Of a stretch of DNA of 15,410 nucleotides, positions 1-8,024 are shown piece after piece; positions within the stretch are counted from its first letter, which is position 1; every line of letters starts with the position of its first letter. The DNA lies in assembly GCA_002329405.1 (NCBI GenBank), contig DCTE01000042.1, forward strand, positions 32,606-48,015, in the 5' to 3' direction. Made by a program: the position numbers and the translations under genes. The notes beneath the pieces are model-generated. The model was not told the origin of the DNA, ran no database searches, and was given only the letters and a program-made list of their open reading frames with translations. The DNA is from Ruminococcaceae bacterium UBA1448. GTDB taxonomy: Bacteria; Bacillota; Clostridia; Oscillospirales; Ruminococcaceae.

Positions 1-106
1 TAATCCCTCTGTTTGCTTTCCGCTAAACTTCCCACCGGCGTTTCCGGCGGGGAACGGCACCTGTCTGCCGGTCAAAATCCGGCAAAATGTCAGATACACG
101 ACTATC

Positions 107-135
107 ATTATAACACAATCCCACCCGAAACACAA
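107..135 (-). promoter_or_regulatory. SigA-type promoter for a gene off the left edge
   Basis: On the minus strand a perfect TATAAT (107-112) lies 17 bp from TTGTGT (130-135, 3 of 6 matches to TTGACA). It stands just downstream of the noc terminator and reads out of the window. Two small hairpins follow in the presumed leader (66-71 with 79-84, and an interrupted stem in 29-54). An AGAGGG Shine-Dalgarno-like sequence lies at about 4-9, so a start codon should lie just past the edge. By analogy with other Firmicutes the gene may be soj/parA; that is inference, as no coding sequence is visible. Confidence 0.55.
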
Positions 136-197
136 CGGCAAAGGAGGGAATCCGCCTGATTTTTTGGAAACAGCGGGATTTTTTGCGGATGACAGGG

Positions 198-245
198 AAA
201 AAGGAATGTTTCACGTGGAACACTCCAGCATGAAACACTCCTTTT
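198..245 (-). terminator. Intrinsic terminator of noc, overlapping parS
   Basis: Reading the minus strand, a 15-bp stem (231-245 with 199-213, one G-U pair) with a 17-nt loop ends in a run of five T (202-198). It begins 13 bp after the noc stop codon, the right place for its terminator. The 3' arm contains half of the parS palindrome at 207-222, and the loop holds the other half. The 5' arm carries a second, degenerate copy of the half-site. Confidence 0.75.
207..222. promoter_or_regulatory. parS centromere site (ParB/Spo0J binding site)
   Basis: The 16-mer TGTTTCACGTGGAACA is the exact reverse complement of the B. subtilis parS form TGTTCCACGTGAAACA. parS sites cluster near oriC and nucleate ParB loading and SMC recruitment. 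This one lies in the noc downstream region, about 9-12 kb from the putative origin. The exact 16-bp match makes chance very unlikely. The cognate ParB (Spo0J) is not in the window. Confidence 0.93.
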
Positions 246-257
246 GAAAAGCTCTGT

Positions 258-1286
258 TCAACGGGCCATCTTCCGGCTGCCGGAAACTGTACGGGGAGCA
301 CTGGTAGGGATACGGACATGATACTCGATATATTCGCCGTGATCCTCCCGCCGGGTCTCAGCAGGAATGCCAGCATGTTTCATCGCGTCGATTGCCTGAT
401 TGACCGTATTAAAAAACACCCGCACATCCTTGACAAGCAAAACTTTCCGGTTGCGCTTGCGCGGCCGCTCCTGGACCACTTCGACAGGAGGCTGGGCCAC
501 CGGCTGTTCAGCTGGTTGTCCGGCTGGCTGGGGAGGCTGCTCCGGCTGGCCGGACTGAATCTGTTCCAGCTGTTCGCCAGCCAGCAGCCGGACAACCAGT
601 TCCTCCGTTTCCCGCACCGTCAGATGTTTTTCAGCCACCAAATTCGCGACCAGTTCACGCCCTTCTCCGGCTTCCAGACGCAGCAGCGCGCGTCCATGCC
701 GTTCGGTCAGCCGGTTTTCCAGAATAATCTTCTGCTCGGCAGCAGAGAGGGAAAGCAGCCGCAGCTTATTGGCGATCGTTGACTGGGCCATTCCCAGTTT
801 AGCAGCTGCTTCTTCCTGTGTGACCCCCCATTCCACGATCAGGGTGTGCAGAGCCTCCGCCTCCTCAAACAGGTTGAGATCCTTCCGCTGGATATTCTCC
901 AAAATTGCATATACCGCCGACTGCCTTGCAGAAGCGTCCATCACGACTGCCGGAATTGTTTCCTGTCCGCAGAGCCTGGAAGCCCGCAGGCGGCGTTCAC
1001 CCGAGATCAGCTCATACGGTTTTGCGCTGTCCGGGTCGTCCTCCTTTGGCGGCTGTTCCCGCCTGCGCACCAGCACCGGCTGCAATACGCCGTTTAGCTG
1101 GATCGAATCGGCAAGGCTTTTGAGCGCGTCCAGATCAAACTCCTGCCGGGGCTGTGCCGGATTGGGCGCGATCTCATCCACCCCCAGCAGGATGACTTTG
1201 CCCACACTTTTATGCTCATCCAGGCGCATTTTCCATGGCGCGCCGATTGACGAACGGCCCGCCTTATCCTTAACAAAAATTCCCAC
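258..1286 (-). CDS. noc: Nucleoid occlusion protein Noc (ParB-family CTPase)
   Basis: This 342-residue ParB-family protein most resembles Noc, which binds NBS sites and blocks division over the nucleoid. The CTP-binding ParB fold has QPRQEF (45-50), GERRLRA (96-102) and ENIQR (130-134). The helix-turn-helix is at about 157-178, and a Noc-like C-terminal dimerisation domain covers 281-327. Residues Q168, K174 and R196 match the Noc-type DNA-specificity set; S179 replaces the usual Lys. A Pro/Gln-rich linker (about 242-272) joins the domains and is longer than in B. subtilis Noc. The start is GTG, preceded by AAGGAAGG; an ATG 11 bp upstream is out of frame. The N terminus lacks an obvious copy of the amphipathic membrane helix of B. 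subtilis Noc. The position next to rsmG also fits noc. A general ParB label is the fallback. Confidence 0.85.
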   Translation of the reverse strand: MGIFVKDKAGRSSIGAPWKMRLDEHKSVGKVILLGVDEIAPNPAQPRQEFDLDALKSLADSIQLNGVLQPVLVRRREQPPKEDDPDSAKPYELISGERRLRASRLCGQETIPAVVMDASARQSAVYAILENIQRKDLNLFEEAEALHTLIVEWGVTQEEAAAKLGMAQSTIANKLRLLSLSAAEQKIILENRLTERHGRALLRLEAGEGRELVANLVAEKHLTVRETEELVVRLLAGEQLEQIQSGQPEQPPQPAGQPAEQPVAQPPVEVVQERPRKRNRKVLLVKDVRVFFNTVNQAIDAMKHAGIPAETRREDHGEYIEYHVRIPTSAPRTVSGSRKMAR

Positions 1287-1362
1287 CGCTGATACATCCT
1301 TCCTTGTCAGACATTTCCGGGGCTCATTCCTTACAAAGGGAATGGCTGTCCGGGTAAGAGGA

Positions 1363-1391
1363 AGTATACACCTGGTGGGAAATTATTTCCA
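1363..1391 (-). promoter_or_regulatory. Candidate promoter of noc with overlapping palindrome
   Basis: On the minus strand TGGAAA (1386-1391, 4 of 6 matches) lies 17 bp from TATACT (1363-1368), about 75 bp upstream of the noc GTG. A 13-bp palindrome, GGAAAT-T-ATTTCC (1378-1390), overlaps the -35 box and spacer and could be an operator. No clear terminator separates rsmG from noc, so read-through is also possible. Confidence 0.4.
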
Positions 1392-1430
1392 GAAAAATAC
1401 GTCGTGGGAAAAATAGGTCTTTGATGGAAT

Positions 1431-2156
1431 TCAGGCTTTATTGAGCGGATTTTTCTTGATTTTACCGTACGGACGGGGGAATTTTTTCGGGGTAGGGCGG
1501 ATCTTGCGAATGACAGCGATCGCCCTTTCGGCACCGTCCGGCAGGGTAAAGCGACATATATCTTCCACCTTGCCGCCCAGTATGTCGATCGCAGCCTTAG
1601 CTTCTTCCAGCTCCTGCTCCAGCCCAACGCTCTTGAGGGCGACAAACCCGCCGCCGACCTTCACAAACGGCAGGCAGTACTCCGACAGTTCCCGCAGATG
1701 GGCGACCGCACGGGCACAGGCAACATCATACTGCTCCCGAAACTCCGCCTTATTGCCAAACTCTTCTGCGCGGGCATGCACACACGCGGCACTGACATCC
1801 AATTCTGCGCTCAGTTCCGTCAGGAAATTGATACGCTTGTTCAGGCTGTCCATCAGTGTCAGCCGGATATCCCCCCGCACCATCGCAACCGGAACAGAGG
1901 GAAAACCTGCTCCCGTTCCGACGTCGATCATCTTTGCGCCCTGCGGGACATCATAAGCCTTCAGCAGCAGGAGGCTGTCGACAAAGTGCTTGATGACAAT
2001 ATCATCCGGTGCGGTAATCGCCGTCAGATTAATTTTCTGGTTCCAGTCGACCAGCAGCTCTGCATACCGGTCGAACCGTTCTGCCAGCTGTTCCGGCTGC
2101 GGCAGGTCAATTCCTGCCTCTTTCAGTTTGTCCATCAAAAAAGCACGATCAATCAT
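1431..2156 (-). CDS. rsmG: 16S rRNA (guanine-527-N7) methyltransferase RsmG
   Basis: RsmG (GidB) transfers a methyl group from SAM to N7 of G527 in 16S rRNA; loss gives low-level streptomycin resistance in several bacteria. The 241-residue length is normal. Family signatures are KINLTAI (41-47), KHFVDSL (56-62), the SAM-binding loop VGTGAGFP (79-86) and LMDSLNKRINFL (101-112). The ATG overlaps the end of mnmG by 8 bp (ATGATTGA), and AAAGAGGTG upstream is a good ribosome-binding site. It is therefore translationally coupled as the last gene of mnmE-mnmG-rsmG. Confidence 0.96.
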   Translation of the reverse strand: MIDRAFLMDKLKEAGIDLPQPEQLAERFDRYAELLVDWNQKINLTAITAPDDIVIKHFVDSLLLLKAYDVPQGAKMIDVGTGAGFPSVPVAMVRGDIRLTLMDSLNKRINFLTELSAELDVSAACVHARAEEFGNKAEFREQYDVACARAVAHLRELSEYCLPFVKVGGGFVALKSVGLEQELEEAKAAIDILGGKVEDICRFTLPDGAERAIAVIRKIRPTPKKFPRPYGKIKKNPLNKA

Positions 2157-4056
2157 CTGTCTGCACCTCTTTTGCCTGTTGTTTATTCTGCCAGACCTCC
2201 AGATAGATCAGCAGAGCCGAGATATCCGCCGGGTTGACGCCGGATATCCGGGAAGCCTGACCGATATTCTCCGGCTGTACCCGGCTGAGTTTTTCCCTTG
2301 CTTCCAACCGCAGGCCGTCAATTTCATCATAGCAGATTGCTGCTGGTATTTTTTTTGCTTCCAGCCGCCGCATTTCGGCGACTTCCAGCATCTGTTTGTG
2401 AATATATCCCTCATACTTGGTCTGGATCTCGACCTGTTCGGCAACCGCGCGGGGCAGTTTGGGCCGGTCAGGGTCAAACGGGGCCAGGTCAGCATAGCCC
2501 AGCTGCGGACGTCTGACCAGATCTGCCAGTTTGCAGCCGGTGTGCAGCGGTTCGGTTCCTTTGGACAGCAGCAGCTGAGCCAATGCTTCGGAAGGCGCAA
2601 TATTGACCCGCTCGATTCTTTCACGTTCGTCTTTGATCAGCTGCAATTTTTCCAAAAGTGCCTGATACCGCTCTTCACCAATCAGCCCGAGTTTATATCC
2701 AACCGGGGTCAACCGTTCGTCGGCGTTGTCCTGCCGCAATACCAGCCGGAATTCACTTCTTGAGGTCATCATCCGGTAGGGGTCGCTGCATCCTTTGGTC
2801 ACCAGATCGTCGATCAGCGTTCCGATATACGAGGTGGAACGGTCGAGGATCAGCGGTGCGCGTCCCTGCACCTTCAAAGCCGCGTTGATACCGGCGATCA
2901 GTCCCTGTGCGGCTGCCTCCTCATAGCCGGAAGTACCGTTAAACTGACCAGCGCCATACAGCCCGGAAACCGCCTTTGCTTCCAGCGTTGCCCGCAGATC
3001 AAGCGGATCGACACAGTCGTATTCAATTGCATAGGCATTGCGCATCACTTCCAGATGCTCAAAACCAGGGATCGTCTTCAAAAAAGCAATCTGAACATCT
3101 TCCGGCAGGGAAGAGGACAGCCCCTGCAAATAGATTTCATCGGTATCCAGTCCCATCGGCTCAATAAAAAACTGATGGCGGGGTTTTTCCGAAAAACGCA
3201 TGACCTTATCTTCCAGCGAGGGGCAGTACCGCGGGCCGATTGCATGGATACGTCCGCCGTAGATCGGGGAGCGGTCGATGTTGTCCATAATCACCTGATG
3301 GGTGCGCTCATTGGTGTAGGCAATATAGCAGTCAACCTGATTGCGCATCCCTTCGGGGTTGGTCGTAAAACTGAAAGGGACGATCTCATCGTCGCCATGC
3401 TGGCACTCAAACTGCGAAAAATCAATGCTCCGTTTATGCACACGGGCAGGGGTGCCGGTCTTGAACCGGCGCATATGCAGCCCGGCCGCTTTCAGGCTGT
3501 CGGTCAATGCAATCGCCGCTGCAACTCCGTCGGGGCCGGAGGAGTAGGAAACATCGCCGACATGGATGGTACCACCCAGATAGGTACCGGTTGCAATAAC
3601 GCAGGCTTTGACCGGATATACCGCACCGAGCTTGGTCTGTACGCCGGTGACCCTGCCATCCTCCACCAGCACAGCTGTCACCTCTGCCTGACGGATATAC
3701 AGGTTTTGCTGGTGTTCCAGCAGTTTTTTCATATACAGATGATACTGTGCCCGATCGGCCTGTACCCGCAGAGAATGGACCGCAGGCCCTTTTCCAAGGT
3801 TGAGCATCCGGCTCTGAATAAAGCAATGGTCAGCTGCAATCCCCATCACACCGCCCATCGCGTCGATCTCCCGGACAAGATGGCCTTTTGCCGTCCCGCC
3901 AATCGACGGGTTGCAGGGGAGATTGGCAATTACATCCAGTGTCAAAGTAAACAGCACCGTTTTGGCCCCAAGCCTTGCCGCCGCCACAGCGGCCTCTATC
4001 CCGGCGTGGCCACCGCCGACCACCGCCACATCATAGCTTTCCATCTGATAACTCAT
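2149..4056 (-). CDS. mnmG: tRNA uridine-5-carboxymethylaminomethyl modification enzyme MnmG
   Basis: MnmG (GidA) is the FAD-dependent partner of MnmE. Together they place the (carboxymethyl)aminomethyl group on U34 of tRNAs reading split codon boxes, using methylene-THF and glycine or ammonium. The 635 residues are full length. Visible motifs are the Rossmann FAD loop GGGHAG (14-19), C48 in CNPSIGG, KTGTP (199-203), the second conserved cysteine C278 in YCPS, and the C-terminal ISGVNPADIS region that contacts MnmE/tRNA. The first ATG follows GGGAGGGAG at about 11 bp; a second Met at codon 5 is a less well placed alternative. It lies 50 bp after mnmE and overlaps rsmG by 8 bp. Confidence 0.97.
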   Translation of the reverse strand: MSYQMESYDVAVVGGGHAGIEAAVAAARLGAKTVLFTLTLDVIANLPCNPSIGGTAKGHLVREIDAMGGVMGIAADHCFIQSRMLNLGKGPAVHSLRVQADRAQYHLYMKKLLEHQQNLYIRQAEVTAVLVEDGRVTGVQTKLGAVYPVKACVIATGTYLGGTIHVGDVSYSSGPDGVAAAIALTDSLKAAGLHMRRFKTGTPARVHKRSIDFSQFECQHGDDEIVPFSFTTNPEGMRNQVDCYIAYTNERTHQVIMDNIDRSPIYGGRIHAIGPRYCPSLEDKVMRFSEKPRHQFFIEPMGLDTDEIYLQGLSSSLPEDVQIAFLKTIPGFEHLEVMRNAYAIEYDCVDPLDLRATLEAKAVSGLYGAGQFNGTSGYEEAAAQGLIAGINAALKVQGRAPLILDRSTSYIGTLIDDLVTKGCSDPYRMMTSRSEFRLVLRQDNADERLTPVGYKLGLIGEERYQALLEKLQLIKDERERIERVNIAPSEALAQLLLSKGTEPLHTGCKLADLVRRPQLGYADLAPFDPDRPKLPRAVAEQVEIQTKYEGYIHKQMLEVAEMRRLEAKKIPAAICYDEIDGLRLEAREKLSRVQPENIGQASRISGVNPADISALLIYLEVWQNKQQAKEVQTDD

Positions 4057-4106
4057 ATTCTCAATATCTCCCTCCCGTATACCGGGTGACGCTCTTTAAT
4101 CCATCA

Positions 4107-5501
4107 TCATTTGCCGACGCAGAACTTTTCAAATACCTGGTCAATTACCGTGTCGCTAACCTTTTCGCCGCTCAGTTCAAACAGAGCAGACAGCGCGCTT
4201 TCCAGCGCCACATCCACCGCGTCCAGCGTATATCCCGCCTCAATTGTCTGAACAACCTCCTGAAGACAGTCTGCCGCCTGAGCCGCCGCCGAGCGCTGGC
4301 GTTCATTAGCAAGTGAAGCCGCCGACGGGTCAAATCCGTCCAGCATCAGCATGCCGCCGATCACCTGGTTAAGGGTTTCAATTGCCTGTTCCTGTTCTTC
4401 CATGCTGCCGCCGGCCGAAAGCTGAACCGAATGGGGGAAAATGCCGATAATTTCCTCCGTATCCAGCACAGCTGGCAAGTCAGTCTTATTCAGCACCGCA
4501 ACGACCGGCAGCCGGGGCATCTCCCGAATCCGTCCGATAATTTTCCGGTCCTCCTCCGACAGCGGCTCCGACAGATCAAACACCGCCAGTACCAGCCCTG
4601 CCGTCTCCAGACGGGACAGGGCAATGTCCACCCCGATTTTTTCTACCGGATTATCGGTCTCACGGATACCGGCGGTATCCGCCAGCCGGAGCACTACATC
4701 CCCCAGATTGACCGTCTCCTCGACGACGTCCCTGGTCGTGCCAGGAATGTTGGTTACTATACTGCGCGCACAGCCGCTGAGCAGGTTCATCAGCGTTGAT
4801 TTCCCGACATTGGGCTTGCCGATAATGACGGTGTCGACCCCTTCCCGAATCAGACGCCCCCGCTCGAAGTTGGCAAGCAGCTGCCGCAGCTGTCCTAAGC
4901 TGTCCCGGCAGATGCGGTCGATATCCTGCACCGTCAGTTCATCCACATCCTCTTCGGGATAGTCGATATAGGCCGCCAGATGGCTGCTGACTGCCAGCAG
5001 ACTTTCTGTAATCAAACGGATTTTGCGGTAAAGAGCCCCATCCATTGCACTGTGGGCGGCACGCAGACTCCGTTCGGAACCTGCGCTGATCAGGTCTGCG
5101 ACCGCTTCGGCCTGGGTCAGCGACATCTTGCCGTTTAAAAAGGCACGCCGGGTAAACTCACCGGGGCCAGCCAGCCGCGCCCCATTGTCCAGACAGGCGC
5201 GCAATACCTTACGGGTGATCAGCAAACCTCCATGACAGGAGATTTCGACGACATTTTCTCCGGTATAGCTGTGCGGAGCGCGGAACACTGTTGCAACCCC
5301 ATCGTCCAGCTCTCCGCCGTCATTTCCGCAGAGAATATGCCCATAGGCCGCGGTATATCCCTTGTATTCAGCTAGTTTCCTGCCGGAGACCGGCCGAAAG
5401 ACGCTGTCCGCCACCACAAAAGCATCGGAACCGGAAATGCGGATGACGCTGATTCCGCCCGCTGCCTGCGGCGTCGCGATTGCTGCAATTGTTTCCTTCA
5501 T
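4107..5501 (-). CDS. mnmE: tRNA modification GTPase MnmE
   Basis: MnmE (TrmE) is the GTPase half of the MnmE-MnmG complex that modifies the wobble uridine. The chosen ATG gives 464 residues beginning MKETIAAIATP, matching the family start, with AGGGTGG 6 bp upstream. A longer reading of 28 more residues has no ribosome-binding site and no family similarity. The N-terminal formyl-THF-binding domain is about 1-118. The G domain carries the P-loop GKPNVGKS (228-235), DTAG (275-278) and NKTD (338-341). The C terminus ends in the catalytic FCVGK (CxGK) motif (460-464). It is the first gene of the mnmE-mnmG-rsmG cluster. Confidence 0.97.
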   Translation of the reverse strand: MKETIAAIATPQAAGGISVIRISGSDAFVVADSVFRPVSGRKLAEYKGYTAAYGHILCGNDGGELDDGVATVFRAPHSYTGENVVEISCHGGLLITRKVLRACLDNGARLAGPGEFTRRAFLNGKMSLTQAEAVADLISAGSERSLRAAHSAMDGALYRKIRLITESLLAVSSHLAAYIDYPEEDVDELTVQDIDRICRDSLGQLRQLLANFERGRLIREGVDTVIIGKPNVGKSTLMNLLSGCARSIVTNIPGTTRDVVEETVNLGDVVLRLADTAGIRETDNPVEKIGVDIALSRLETAGLVLAVFDLSEPLSEEDRKIIGRIREMPRLPVVAVLNKTDLPAVLDTEEIIGIFPHSVQLSAGGSMEEQEQAIETLNQVIGGMLMLDGFDPSAASLANERQRSAAAQAADCLQEVVQTIEAGYTLDAVDVALESALSALFELSGEKVSDTVIDQVFEKFCVGK

Positions 5502-5535
5502 CCAAAACCACCCTATCTGATTGCACAAAACTGCT

Positions 5536-5560
5536 AGCATAAAATGCCAGCATAAAATGC
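5536..5560. repeat. Tandem 13-bp repeat upstream of mnmE
   Basis: The 12-mer AGCATAAAATGC occurs twice (5536-5547 and 5549-5560), separated by one C. Each copy contains the small palindrome GCAT-AAA-ATGC. The pair lies 35-59 bp upstream of the mnmE start, where a promoter or operator is expected. On the minus strand the repeats supply two TATGCT -10-like sequences. TTGATA upstream is a poorly spaced -35 (15 bp), so no promoter is called. Confidence 0.5.
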
Positions 5561-5583
5561 TTATACCCTTATCAAGGATATTC

Positions 5584-5619
5584 ATGCAGGAAAAACAGCC
5601 GCCGCTGTTTTTCCTGCAT
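5584..5619 (-). terminator. Long perfect hairpin between khpB and mnmE
   Basis: Two perfect 16-bp arms (5584-5599 and 5604-5619) enclose a 4-nt loop. The stem has the A-tract, GC core, T-tract form of a bidirectional intrinsic terminator (AAAAACAGC / GCTGTTTTT). It most likely ends transcription leaving khpB; no extra T-run lies outside the stem. Confidence 0.55.
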
Positions 5620-5638
5620 CAATGTCCTTTTGAAACAA

Positions 5639-5674
5639 GAGGACCTCCGCATATTCTCAGCCGCGGAGGTCCTC
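5639..5674 (-). terminator. Probable khpB terminator
   Basis: Perfect 12-bp GC-rich arms (5639-5650 and 5663-5674, GAGGACCTCCGC type) enclose a 12-nt loop. On the minus strand they are followed by TTGTTTC. The hairpin starts 28 bp after the khpB stop codon. The T-tract is interrupted, so termination may be shared with the second hairpin at 5584-5619. Confidence 0.65.
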
Positions 5675-5702
5675 CACCCGCCAAAACGGGTTTTCTTATC
5701 TG

Positions 5703-6794
5703 TTACAGCTCGATCTTGCCGTAAAGCTTGAACGAATCATCCAGCTTTTTTGCCTCCCGATGGGAAGCAGGCTCTTTAACGGCAGCCTCGCCGGCAGACT
5801 GGACGCTCTCTTTAATCTCACGAGGCTGGCGCGGTTCATGATCGCGTCTGCCGCCTCTTCTGGAACGGCCGCCTTCCCGTCTGGGACGGCCACCTTCCCG
5901 CGTTTCTACCCGTGTCGGTTTGATGATAACCTTACGGTTGGGTTCTTCACCGTTGGATTTGGAGGTAACACCCTCGATATCCGTAACCACTGCGTGGATA
6001 ATCCGCCTTTCATACGGATTCATCGGTTCCAGTGCAACAGGTCTGCCAGTCTTGAGTGCTTTCTTAGCCATCCGGGCAGCCAGTGCCCGCAGGGTTTCCT
6101 CTCTCTTTTCGCGATAGTTGCCGGCATTTAACGTAAACCGGACATAATCGCCTTCCCGGCGTCTGAGACGGTTTGCCACCAGGCAGACAAGGTACTGGAG
6201 AGAATCCAGCGTTTCACCTCGTTTACCGATGACCGAACCGATCGAATCACCATTGAGATGGATAATCACCGTACGGTCGGGAGCTTCGGTAAACTCCATT
6301 GTCACATCACCGGCACCCATCTTCTCAAATATTTCGGTCAGATAAGCTTTAGCAATTTCAATTTTTGGCTGAATATCAGCCATTTCTTCTTCGGTCAGCT
6401 CAACAGCGGTCTGAACCGGTTCAGGTGAAGCATTCGGTTCCAGGACAGTTTCGGCAACAGGCTGAGCTTGTGCCGACTCAGTTTTCTGCTGAATCACAAC
6501 CGGTTTTACCGGCTCAGCAGGTTTAACTTCCGGTTTAACAGCAGCTTTTGCCTTGGGTTTTTCAACCAGCGGTACAGCCGGTTTTTCGACCTTCTGGGGA
6601 GCAACGGCGGGCGCGGAGTCTTCTACGACGACCTTCACCTGTGCCTGCTGCTTGATCTTGCCAAACAGGCCCTTTTTCGGGAGCTTTAAAACCTCGCGGG
6701 AGGAAACTTCATCCGGTTCAATACCGAGTTCCCGGCAGGCCAGTTCAAAAGCTTCTTCGACTGTATTGGCAGATGCAATATATTCACGGGTCAT
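5703..6794 (-). CDS. khpB: RNA-binding protein KhpB (Jag/EloR), Jag_N-KH-R3H
   Basis: KhpB (Jag, EloR, SpoIIIJ-associated) binds RNA with KhpA and influences cell elongation and division in Firmicutes. The 363 residues show a Jag_N domain (1-57), a low-complexity Pro/Ala/Lys/Glu linker (58-135), a KH domain with the GxxG loop IGKRGE (189-194), and an R3H domain (about 232-293) with R263 and H267 in YERRIIH. The C-terminal tail (about 295-325) is Arg/Gly-rich and probably adds non-specific RNA binding; it is longer than in B. subtilis Jag. The ATG is preceded by AGGAGGATT. It lies 82 bp after yidC, its usual neighbour. Confidence 0.93.
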   Translation of the reverse strand: MTREYIASANTVEEAFELACRELGIEPDEVSSREVLKLPKKGLFGKIKQQAQVKVVVEDSAPAVAPQKVEKPAVPLVEKPKAKAAVKPEVKPAEPVKPVVIQQKTESAQAQPVAETVLEPNASPEPVQTAVELTEEEMADIQPKIEIAKAYLTEIFEKMGAGDVTMEFTEAPDRTVIIHLNGDSIGSVIGKRGETLDSLQYLVCLVANRLRRREGDYVRFTLNAGNYREKREETLRALAARMAKKALKTGRPVALEPMNPYERRIIHAVVTDIEGVTSKSNGEEPNRKVIIKPTRVETREGGRPRREGGRSRRGGRRDHEPRQPREIKESVQSAGEAAVKEPASHREAKKLDDSFKLYGKIEL

Positions 6795-6876
6795 AAATAT
6801 GAATCCTCCTGTTCATCATCTGCATCAGAAAATACGCCAAGTATAATCTGCAGGAAAGATTTGCGGAAACAGCACC

Positions 6877-7992
6877 TTACATCAGGTCCTGATCGGTAAC
6901 TTCAATATACTCGTCGCCGTATTTTTCCGCGTCGCGCTTTCTTGCCTCGGCAAGACGTTTGCGGTTGAGTTCTTTGGATGTCATGTACGCTTCAGCCGCT
7001 TTCTGAGCATCGGGAGTAGCCGGCTTTTTGCGTCTGGCCTCTTCCTGAGCAGCTTTTTCCTCCTCGATCTCTTCAGGGAGCTTTGCGCCGCCGTTTCTCT
7101 TTTTGCGTTCTTCGCGTTCTTTCTTCTTCTGTTCTTCCACCATACGCACCTGTTCCTCATACTCCGCTTTATACTTTGCGGGAGAATAGAAAAGGTTGAG
7201 TACAACAGTCTGAACAATTGCCAGCAGGTTACCGATAATCCAGTAGATACCGACGCCGCAGGGAACCTCAAATGCAATCCATACCGACATAATCGGCATA
7301 AAATACATCATATACTTCATTCCGCCCTGCTGCTGGTTCATACCGGGGGTCATCTTCATCGACACCACTGTCGTAGCCAACGCCGTAATACCCGACAGAA
7401 TCGGAATCAGTACCAAAATACTGTTCCAGGTCGGAATATCACCAAGATACAGGCCAAACAGCGTGTAATCAAAATTCTGAATCTGAGAAATAATATCCTG
7501 CGAGATACCACTGAAATACTGAATGGTATCAGGATTCTGGATCGCGGCAATAACCGCCAGCTGCGGCTGGGACACCCTGCCAAACACATCCTGGTTGGAT
7601 GTCAGGACATTGGTCAGCGAAGTGATCGTCGCAGAATCCAGTCTCAAAATGTGGGTCAGCGGTTCATAAACGACATAGATGATGCCGAACAGCAAAATGA
7701 TCTGAATGAGCGAAGGCAGACAACCGCCCATCGGGTTATACCCGTGCTGTTCGTACAGCTTCATCAGCTCTTCCTGCTGTTTTTCCTTATTATTGGCGTA
7801 CTTTTTCTGAATCTCCTGAATCTTGGGCTGAAAGACCTGCATTTTCGCGCCGGACTTCTGCTGTTTAATCGACAGCGGGAAAAGCGCGACACGGAACAGG
7901 ACGGTAAACAGTATCAGCGCAACGCCGTAGTTGTTGACCACCTGATAAATTGCCCACATGATCCATCCAAAGGGATAGCCTAGTATATTCAT
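6877..7992 (-). CDS. yidC: Membrane protein insertase YidC (SpoIIIJ/OxaA type)
   Basis: YidC inserts and folds membrane proteins, alone or with SecYEG. The start MNILGYPFGWIMW (ATG at 7990-7992, AAAGGA 10 bp upstream) gives 371 residues. Fourteen further residues could be read upstream but lack a ribosome-binding site. Hydrophobic segments lie at about 8-40, 92-110, 190-212, 228-245 and 248-268. R34 in LFRVALFPLS is the conserved groove arginine. A cytoplasmic loop (about 41-90) contains the usual coiled segment. The tail (270-371) is highly charged, as in ribosome-contacting Gram-positive YidC proteins. No lipoprotein signal peptide is visible, unlike B. subtilis SpoIIIJ. Confidence 0.95.
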   Translation of the reverse strand: MNILGYPFGWIMWAIYQVVNNYGVALILFTVLFRVALFPLSIKQQKSGAKMQVFQPKIQEIQKKYANNKEKQQEELMKLYEQHGYNPMGGCLPSLIQIILLFGIIYVVYEPLTHILRLDSATITSLTNVLTSNQDVFGRVSQPQLAVIAAIQNPDTIQYFSGISQDIISQIQNFDYTLFGLYLGDIPTWNSILVLIPILSGITALATTVVSMKMTPGMNQQQGGMKYMMYFMPIMSVWIAFEVPCGVGIYWIIGNLLAIVQTVVLNLFYSPAKYKAEYEEQVRMVEEQKKKEREERKKRNGGAKLPEEIEEEKAAQEEARRKKPATPDAQKAAEAYMTSKELNRKRLAEARKRDAEKYGDEYIEVTDQDLM

Positions 7993-8024
7993 GGGTCTGA
8001 TTCCTTTCTTAAAAGGCGATAACG

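Noticed and set aside
769..1416. Long plus-strand reading frame over noc (215 codons)
   Set aside because: Antisense shadow of noc with Ser/Arg-rich low-information translation and no start signals.
3055..4089. 344-codon plus-strand reading frame over mnmG
   Set aside because: Antisense shadow of a strongly conserved gene; no ribosome-binding site or recognisable motif.
5502..5585. 28-residue extension of MnmE
   Set aside because: No ribosome-binding site, overlaps the tandem repeat, and the family start is MKETIAAIATP.
5838..5910. Repeats in the khpB 3' part
   Set aside because: They are codon-level repeats of the Arg/Gly-rich tail, not a DNA element.
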